DNA of 64,000 bases from Micromonospora sp. WMMA1363. Lineage in GTDB: Bacteria; Actinomycetota; Actinomycetes; Mycobacteriales; Micromonosporaceae. A program made the translations under genes and the position numbers. Shown here in pieces: positions 58,483-64,000 of the stretch. The first letter of the stretch is position 1. Each line of letters begins with the position of its first letter. The stretch is from assembly GCF_030345795.1 (NCBI RefSeq), contig NZ_JAUALB010000001.1, forward strand, positions 3,154,001-3,218,000, in the 5' to 3' direction. Under the pieces are notes generated by a model. The model did no database searches, was not told the DNA's origin, and saw only the letters and a program-made list of their open reading frames with translations.

Positions 58483-58925
58483 GACATCGCCTCCGTCGTT
58501 TCTTCCACGCTTGACCCGCCGACCCGTGCCTGATGCAGCGGACAGCCCACGCGCGGCACGGCCGCGATTTCATCAGACGGGATCTGGTTTGGGAAGCCGC
58601 AGTGTGGCAGGAAACGGTCGGACGACACCGAACCAATGCACCGATCACCTACCGCCGCCGCCTTCCCAACGCTTTGAACAGGCAATGTAGACAGAGTGTG
58701 GCGAGGCGCATCGAATCAGTGACCGTTTGCAAACTTTGTGTTACCTCAACATGTGGGATGCACATCCCGAAAAGCTCGGCACCACCCGCTTGACCGCAGC
58801 ATCCGATATTGGCAAGGTTTTGCAGGCTTTCGCGCACACCGAACGGCGGAAATCCCGCCCTCCATTGCGGACGGGCCAGTTCGGCGGCGCCCCGGGCCGC
58901 GCCCACGTCCACCTGGAGGACAACG
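58483..58925. other. 443-bp divergent intergenic region between cvnA and the binding lipoprotein gene
   Basis: No convincing gene. It is less GC-rich than its surroundings in 58620-58780 and must carry both divergent promoters, though no clear -35/-10 pair could be fixed. It contains a perfect 10-bp palindrome GTTTGCAAAC at 58725-58734 and, 21 bp later, a perfect inverted repeat GGGATG-ca-CATCCC at 58755-58768, which are candidate operators. Confidence 0.6.
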
Positions 58926-60107
58926 TTGAGCCCCATCCGCTCCGCGAGCGTCGCCGCGCTCGCCTCGGTCGTCCTGGCAACCACTGTCACCGGCTGCCAG
59001 TTCGGCTCGGAGGAACGGGACACCAGCCCGATCGTCATCGCCGTCGACCTCGAGCTGTCCGGGCCCGCCGCGGCGGTCGGCAAGGCGTACCAGCGCGCCT
59101 TGGAACTAAAGGTCGAGCAACTGAACTCGTCCGGCGCGCTCGACGGCCGGCGGGTCGAACTCACGGTCAAGGACAATCGCTCCGACGCGAGCGAGTCGTT
59201 GCGCAACATCAACGACCTCAGCGACGACCCCCGGGTTACCGCGATCATCATGGGCGGCTGCGATGAATGCGCGGTCGGCGCCGCGCGGACCATCGACGAG
59301 AAGAGGGTCCCGACCATCGCGTTGGCCCCCTCCGACGCCATCACGAACCCGGTGGACCAACGCCGGTACGTGTTCAAGCTGGCCCCCAACGCGGCCGACA
59401 ACGCCGCGGCCCTCACCACCGAGTTGCAGCGGGCCGGCGCCCGCGAAATCGGCCTGCTGCACAGCGACGACGACTACGGCCGGGAAGGACTCCGTGCGCT
59501 CGGCAACGAGTTCCGTACGGCGGGCGTGAAGATGGGCCGGGTGGCGACGGTCCGTGCCACCGACACCGACGTCACCCGCCAGGTCAAGATGCTCGTCGCC
59601 GACGAGCCGGACGCTTTGGTGCTCTGGACGCCCCCGGACCAGGCGACCCTGGCCGCGCTGGCCGCGCAGGAGGCGCGCTTCCGCGGCTCGCTCTACTTCG
59701 ACGCCTCGGCCGCCGGGGACCTCTTCCTCGGCCCGTCGGCCCGGGAAACGGAACGCGCCACGTTGGTCTTCACCCAGACCATGGTCATCGACGACGTCAT
59801 CGCCACCACACCGGCGAAGGCGGCACGACGGCAGTGGTTCAAGGCCTACACCGCCCGGTTCGGCGGCTTCCACGGCTCGTCATCGTTCGCCGCGGACGCC
59901 CTTCAGCTCGTCGCCGACGCCGTGCTGCGGACCGGTGCGGAACCCGGGACGGTCGACCGGGACGGCATCCGTGACGTGCTGGAGACGTCCCAGATGGATG
60001 GTCTCTCCGGCCCGATCCGGATGACCCCGGACAACCATTCCGGGCTGATGCCGCAGGCACTGACCACCCTGGTCGCGCGTAACGGGCGCTGGCGCCTGGC
60101 CGGCTAG
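58926..60107 (+). CDS. ABC-type substrate-binding lipoprotein, branched-chain-amino-acid family
   Basis: 393 residues from the TTG at 58926, chosen because GGAGG lies seven bases upstream and a lipoprotein signal then begins at once (LSPIRSASVAALASVVLATTVTGC, lipobox VTGC). The remainder is a LivJ-like type 1 binding protein (IVIAVDLELSGPAAAVGKAYQRALELKVEQLN, IMGGCDECAVGAARTI, FHGSSSFAADALQLVADAV). No transporter genes adjoin it, so it may serve a distant ABC system or act as a sensor partner for the neighbouring CvnA. The ligand is unknown. Confidence 0.85.
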   Translation: MSPIRSASVAALASVVLATTVTGCQFGSEERDTSPIVIAVDLELSGPAAAVGKAYQRALELKVEQLNSSGALDGRRVELTVKDNRSDASESLRNINDLSDDPRVTAIIMGGCDECAVGAARTIDEKRVPTIALAPSDAITNPVDQRRYVFKLAPNAADNAAALTTELQRAGAREIGLLHSDDDYGREGLRALGNEFRTAGVKMGRVATVRATDTDVTRQVKMLVADEPDALVLWTPPDQATLAALAAQEARFRGSLYFDASAAGDLFLGPSARETERATLVFTQTMVIDDVIATTPAKAARRQWFKAYTARFGGFHGSSSFAADALQLVADAVLRTGAEPGTVDRDGIRDVLETSQMDGLSGPIRMTPDNHSGLMPQALTTLVARNGRWRLAG

Positions 60108-60331
60108 CGCAGGCACCAGGGCTGGCCTCCGACGAGGCGGGCCAACGACGTCGCCACACGGCCGGGCCGCGACCAGAGCCGGAGCGACCCGGCCCCGGCG
60201 ACCACGGCGCCGAGCCGGCGGACCGCCGGCGCAACACCGACCTGGACGCTGCGCACCACGCCGTGACTCGACACCGTCGCCCGGCCCGGCAGCTCCCGGG
60301 TCGGTCGGTACCTCGCGGATACGGTGAGCCG

Positions 60332-61180
60332 TCAGTGGCGGGAGGTGACCTCCCGGACCCAGGGAAGGGCCCGGCGCTCGGCGAGCAACAGGGCCGCGTA
60401 CAGCAGGATGCTCACCAGCGCGACCAACATGATGGCGGCCCAGGCGGTAGCGGTGTCACCCATCCCGGCGTACTGCTGGATGACGTAGCCGAGGCCGCCC
60501 TCCCCCGCCTGGAACTCACCGATCACGGCGCCGATGGCGGCCAACGGCATCGCCACCTTCAGCCCGACGAAGATCTGCGCCAATGCGGCCGGAAAGCGGA
60601 CCTTCCGGAACGCCTGCCAGCGGGAGGCGTTCAGCGAGCGGGCCAGTTCGGCGAGGTCGGCCGGCGTGGAGGTCAGGCCGGTCGTGGTGGAGAGCACGAT
60701 CGGGAAGAAGCAGAGCAGGAAGACCATGGTCAGGATCGGCGTCTGGCCCCAGCCCAGCGTCACCACCAGCAGCGGCCCCAACGTGATCTTGGGCACCGCG
60801 TTCACCGCCACCAGCAGCGGCGTGAACATCCGCTCCACGATCCGGGAAGCCGCCAGCGCCAGCCCCAGCAGGACACCGGCCACGGCGGAGAGCCCGAAGC
60901 CGATCAGGATCTCCCGGGTGGTCGCCCAGGTGTGTTCCAGCATGCGCGCCGGCTGCTCGACGAATGCGGCCAGCACCTCGCCGGGCGGCGGTAACGCGGC
61001 CGGGTGCACCAACTCCCCCCGGGCCACCAGCCACCAGACGCCGACGGCGATCAGCAGACCGCCCACCGGCAGCAGGACAGTCGCGGCCCGATCCCCGAGC
61101 CGCCGGTCGGCGCGGCGCTCCGGGCTCGGCGCGAGCTGCGGGGACGCCGCAACAGTCTCCGGCGAGCAGACGTCGGTCAT
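60332..61180 (-). CDS. ABC transporter permease, SsuC/ThiX type
   Basis: 282 residues from the ATG at 61180. About six membrane segments and the EAA-like cytoplasmic loop (LAELARSLNASRWQAFRKVRFPAALAQIFVGLKVAMPLAAIGAVIGEF) of the nitrate/sulfonate/taurine permease family. It lies 89 bp beyond the binding-protein gene on the same strand. With the ATPase at 62570 it completes an ABC importer whose genes are divided between two strands. Confidence 0.92.
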   Translation of the reverse strand: MTDVCSPETVAASPQLAPSPERRADRRLGDRAATVLLPVGGLLIAVGVWWLVARGELVHPAALPPPGEVLAAFVEQPARMLEHTWATTREILIGFGLSAVAGVLLGLALAASRIVERMFTPLLVAVNAVPKITLGPLLVVTLGWGQTPILTMVFLLCFFPIVLSTTTGLTSTPADLAELARSLNASRWQAFRKVRFPAALAQIFVGLKVAMPLAAIGAVIGEFQAGEGGLGYVIQQYAGMGDTATAWAAIMLVALVSILLYAALLLAERRALPWVREVTSRH

Positions 61181-61269
61181 CGATCCTCCATTGGGCCGTG
61201 CGGGGCGGCGGGGGGTACGCCCCACCGCCGGGCAGCGGCGGTGGGGCGTACCCCCGACCATCAGCCGGA

Positions 61270-62301
61270 TCAGGCCTTCGGCGCGAGGCTGAAGTCGATG
61301 ATCTGGTCGGGCGTGATGTTCTGCTTCAGGGCGCCGGCGCCCTGAAGGATCGCGATGCTCTTGGCCACCCGGCCGCTGTCCAACGTGCCGAGCTGGGTAC
61401 CGGTGTTGCTGGACCGGACGTAGCCGGCCATCAGCTCCAGCTCTGCCTTCGCCGCAGCCGGATTGGTGGCGTCGACGTTCTTCTTCAGGAGGTCGGCCGC
61501 CTCCTGCGGGTTGGCCAGCGCGTACTCCAGGCCCCGCAACAGAGCGCCGGCGAACCGCTTGACCATCTCCGGCTTCTCCTTGGCGAGCTTCGAGGAGGTG
61601 ATCAGCACGTTCCCGTAGAGGTCCTGCATCACGTTGCTGAACGGCAGCAGGACGGCCTTCTTCTTGGTGACCGCCTCGATGGTGGGCTGGCCCACCACGA
61701 ACTGCCCGATGCCGTCGACCTGGCCGCTGGCGAGAGTGCCCATCAGCGTCTGCGGCTCGCCGTTCACCCAGGTCACCTTGCTCGCGTCGACCCCCGCCAG
61801 CTTGGCGTAGGTCGGGAACAGGTTACGGATCACCGACCCGGGAACGTCGGCGAGCCGCTTGCCCTCCAGGTCCTTCGGGGAGGCGATGCCGGTGCCCTCG
61901 ACGGTGGCGATGGCGGTGAGGGTGCGCTGGTGGATCGCGGCCACCGCGACGAAGTCCTTGGCCTGACCGTTGCCGAGTTGGAGCAGACCTCCAGTCAGGT
62001 CGACCGGGCCGAACTGCGCCTGACCACCGGCGATGGTCTGGATGGTGGCGCCGGTGCCCTGCCCGGGCTTGATTTCCACGTCGAAGCCGGCGTCGGTGAA
62101 GAAGCCCTTCTCCTGCGCCACCCATGCGTAGGAATCACGCCCGAAGTTGCCGAACGAGGTGAGGTACGTCACCTTCTCCAGGGCTCCGCCGTCACCGCCC
62201 TTGACGTCCTCGGTGGAGTCCGAGCCGCTGCTGCAGGCGGCGACCAGAGCGAGGGTGGCAGCCATCGTGGCCGCGGCGACCGTACGCGTCAGCCTTTTCA
62301 T
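61270..62301 (-). CDS. ABC transporter substrate-binding lipoprotein, NMT1/SsuA type
   Basis: 343 residues from the ATG at 62301. Lipobox VAAC (signal MKRLTRTVAAATMAATLAL). The mature part is an NMT1/ThiY-like type 2 binding protein (VTYLTSFGNFGRDSYAWVAQEKGFFTDAGFDVEIKPGQGTG... GQAQFGPVDLTG... VNGEPQTLMGTLASGQVDGIGQFVVGQP). The family binds thiamine precursors, sulfonates, riboflavin or similar small molecules; the ligand here cannot be read. No TPP or FMN riboswitch was seen in the 268-bp divergent region 62302-62569. Confidence 0.9.
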   Translation of the reverse strand: MKRLTRTVAAATMAATLALVAACSSGSDSTEDVKGGDGGALEKVTYLTSFGNFGRDSYAWVAQEKGFFTDAGFDVEIKPGQGTGATIQTIAGGQAQFGPVDLTGGLLQLGNGQAKDFVAVAAIHQRTLTAIATVEGTGIASPKDLEGKRLADVPGSVIRNLFPTYAKLAGVDASKVTWVNGEPQTLMGTLASGQVDGIGQFVVGQPTIEAVTKKKAVLLPFSNVMQDLYGNVLITSSKLAKEKPEMVKRFAGALLRGLEYALANPQEAADLLKKNVDATNPAAAKAELELMAGYVRSSNTGTQLGTLDSGRVAKSIAILQGAGALKQNITPDQIIDFSLAPKA

Positions 62302-62569
62302 CAGTGCACCTTGTCCTTTCCGACCGGGGGCCGGCGGCCTCCGGAGGGGCGTAGTCAGGCGGCGTCGGCAGGAGGGGGCGTAGCCGACATCCACCGTCTG
62401 GAGGGGACTCTTCGCGGCACAGCGTACGAGAATTCCACCTTTGTGACGCCAGGCATAGCAGGTTGCGGAACGGAAACGACCTGACGTCCACCCCGGATGG
62501 TGCGATTGAGGTACGGGACGGATACCCTTTCCGGCGACTGCTGACCGCCGACTCAGGGAGGCCCGCGGG

Positions 62570-63355
62570 ATGATCTGTCTGTCCGGCGTGTCCCGCACCT
62601 TCGACGGCCACTCCGGCCGGATAGAGGCCCTACGCGGCATCGACCTCGACGTCGCCGAGGGCGAGTTCGTCGCCGTCGTCGGCCGCTCCGGCTGCGGCAA
62701 GTCCACCCTGCTGCGACTGGTCGCGGGCCTGCTCCCGGTCTCCACCGGTGTGGTCACGGTCGCCGGCACGCCGGTCGTCCGGCCCCGGCAGGACGTCGCG
62801 ATGCTCTTCCAGCGACCGGCGTTGCTGCCCTGGCGCACGGTGCTGGACAACGTCCTGCTGCCGGTCGAGATCTTCGGGTGGCCGCGGGCGAAGCACCGCG
62901 ATCGGGCCCGGCAACTACTGGCGCTGACCGGTCTCGCCGGGTTCGAGAAACGGCTGCCGCACGAACTCTCCGGCGGGATGCAGCAGCGCGTGGCACTGTG
63001 CCGGTCTCTCATCGGCGAGCCGCGGGTGATGCTCATGGACGAGCCCTTCTCCGCGCTCGACGCGCTCACCCGTAAGGAGCTCTCCGGGGAGCTGCAACGA
63101 GTACACATGGAGACGTCCGCCACCGTCGTCTTCGTCACCCACTCGATCGACGAGGCGGTCCTGCTGGCCGACCGCGTGGTGGTGCTCAGCCCCCGCCCCG
63201 GCCGGATCCGCAGCATCGTCGACGTGGCCATTCCCCGGCCACGCACGTTCGGCCGCAACTCCCACCTGGCAGACGTCGCCCGGGTCAGCGCCGACCTGCA
63301 CGAACTCCTGACGGAACGCGACGTGCCGGCGAGCGCCGGCGTGGAGGCACGATAG
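62570..63355 (+). CDS. ABC transporter ATP-binding protein, SsuB/TauB type
   Basis: 261 residues from the ATG at 62570. Walker A GRSGCGKST, Q-loop LFQRPALLPWRT, signature LSGGMQQR, Walker B VMLMDEPFSALD and H-loop VTHSIDEAVLLADRVVVLSPRPGRI are typical of the nitrate/sulfonate/taurine ATPase family. It is read divergently from its binding protein and is followed two bases later by an LLM oxidoreductase gene. Confidence 0.93.
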   Translation: MICLSGVSRTFDGHSGRIEALRGIDLDVAEGEFVAVVGRSGCGKSTLLRLVAGLLPVSTGVVTVAGTPVVRPRQDVAMLFQRPALLPWRTVLDNVLLPVEIFGWPRAKHRDRARQLLALTGLAGFEKRLPHELSGGMQQRVALCRSLIGEPRVMLMDEPFSALDALTRKELSGELQRVHMETSATVVFVTHSIDEAVLLADRVVVLSPRPGRIRSIVDVAIPRPRTFGRNSHLADVARVSADLHELLTERDVPASAGVEAR

Positions 63356-63357
63356 GC

Positions 63358-64000
63358 ATGCGGGTGGCGGTTTTCACCGAGCCGCACCGGGGCGCCAGCT
63401 ACGACGACCAGCTCCGGTTCACCCAGCTGGCCGAGGAAGGCGGCTTCGAGGCCTTCCTCCGGGCCGACCACTACCAGGCGATGGGCGACGAACCGCCGCT
63501 GCCCGGCCCGACCGACGCCTGGCTCACGCTCGCCGCGTTGGCCCGGGAGACCGCCCACATCCGCCTCGGCACGCTGGTCACGTCGGCCACCTTCCGGCTT
63601 CCCGGTCCGCTGGCCGTGATGGTGGCCCAGGTTGACCAGATGAGCGGCGGCCGGGTCGAGCTGGGCATCGGCGCCGGGTGGTACGAGCGTGAGCACACCT
63701 CTTACGGCATCCCGTTCCCGGGCCCCGGGCAGCGGTTCGACCGGTTCGCCGAGCAGCTCGACGTGATCACCGGCCTGTGGCGAACCCCGGCCGGGCAGAC
63801 CTTCAGCTACTCCGGTGACCACTACCGGTTGGCGGACTGCCCGGCGTTGCCCCGGCCGGTGCAGGTCCCCGGGCCGCCGATCATCGTCGGCGGGCGGGGT
63901 CCGAAGCGCACGCCGGAACTGGCCGCCCGCTACGCCGACGAGTTCAACATGCCATTCACCACCCCCAAGGCGACCGCCGAGGCGTTCGACCGGGTGCGAG
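63358..64000 (+). CDS. LLM-class flavin/F420-dependent oxidoreductase, 5' part only
   Basis: Starts at the ATG at 63358 and stays open to the end of the window (214 codons visible). Luciferase-like fold: MRVAVFTEPHRGASYDDQLRFTQLAEEGGFEAFLRADHY... LGTLVTSATFRLPGPLAVMVAQVDQMSGGRVELGIGAGWYEREH. The actinobacterial branch usually uses F420 or FMN. The two-base gap to the ATPase gene suggests that it acts on the imported compound, possibly a sulfonate or a heterocycle. Confidence 0.88.
   Translation, partial: MRVAVFTEPHRGASYDDQLRFTQLAEEGGFEAFLRADHYQAMGDEPPLPGPTDAWLTLAALARETAHIRLGTLVTSATFRLPGPLAVMVAQVDQMSGGRVELGIGAGWYEREHTSYGIPFPGPGQRFDRFAEQLDVITGLWRTPAGQTFSYSGDHYRLADCPALPRPVQVPGPPIIVGGRGPKRTPELAARYADEFNMPFTTPKATAEAFDRVR

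Noticed and set aside
62302..62569. TPP, FMN or other riboswitch before the binding protein gene
   Set aside because: Conserved riboswitch core motifs were sought by eye on both strands and not seen.
62302..63822. Long upstream extension of the NMT1-type binding protein frame
   Set aside because: The signal peptide and lipobox begin at 62301. The rest is antisense to the ATPase and LLM genes.

Overview
The window is very GC-rich, densely coded chromosomal DNA from a filamentous actinomycete, most likely a member of the Micromonosporaceae (Micromonospora/Salinispora-like). This rests on heavy use of GTG starts, a whiD/bldM-type developmental pair beside guaB and groESL, a complete cvnA-D conservon, a HemD-winged-helix regulator of NnaR type in a nitrite reductase operon, a WXG100-like/DUF1023 pair and an F420-type LLM oxidoreductase. 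No rRNA, tRNA, prophage, insertion sequence or CRISPR array was recognised.

Layout. 1-327 is the 3' end of a PspC-domain gene. 335-9605 (minus strand) carries guaA, a GMC oxidoreductase, two tandem M1 metallopeptidase lipoproteins, guaB3 and guaB. 9791-11749 holds a DUF5319 gene, a BldM-like orphan regulator with a degraded receiver and a WhiD/WhiB3-type Fe-S regulator. 11862-15708 is a sulfite-oxidase-fold molybdoenzyme followed by groES-groEL, whose promoter is bracketed by two CIRCE elements. 15985-26167 is a plus-strand block lying between groES and tsaD: a 5'-truncated LuxR-type regulator, a secreted protein with an apparent ATA start, a methyltransferase, ybaK with an internal 33-bp duplication, a xylose-type sugar ABC operon with its ROK repressor, a DUF4142 protein and a CopC-CopD fusion.

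26220-43550 is the conserved actinobacterial housekeeping block, mainly minus strand: tsaD-rimI-tsaB (with a 59-bp tandem triplication at the tsaB/rimI junction), ung and an XRE regulator, tsaE, an alpha/beta hydrolase, alr, nnr, acpS, a WXG-like/DUF1023 pair, glmS, an aminotransferase, glmM, rpsI and rplM.

43759-53851 is a nitrate assimilation region: narK, an antitoxin-MazF fusion remnant, then narB/nasC-type nitrate reductase, an FAD/[2Fe-2S] electron-transfer protein, nirB, nirD and nnaR. Candidate GlnR boxes precede narK and the nitrate reductase gene. 53937-58482 is a cvnABCD conservon whose sensor begins with a nitrate/nitrite-sensing-type region. 58926-64000 contains an amino-acid-type binding lipoprotein and an SsuABC/NMT1-type ABC system split into two divergent units, ending in a truncated LLM oxidoreductase gene.

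How the genes fit together: guaB/guaB3/guaA form the GMP branch of purine synthesis; glmS and glmM supply aminosugar precursors; tsaB/D/E form most of the tRNA t6A machinery; narK to nnaR import nitrate and reduce it to ammonium. The least ordinary features are local: several in-gene or junctional tandem duplications, a degenerate BldM-like regulator, a fused antitoxin-toxin remnant, a start-codon anomaly and paired operator-like repeats.
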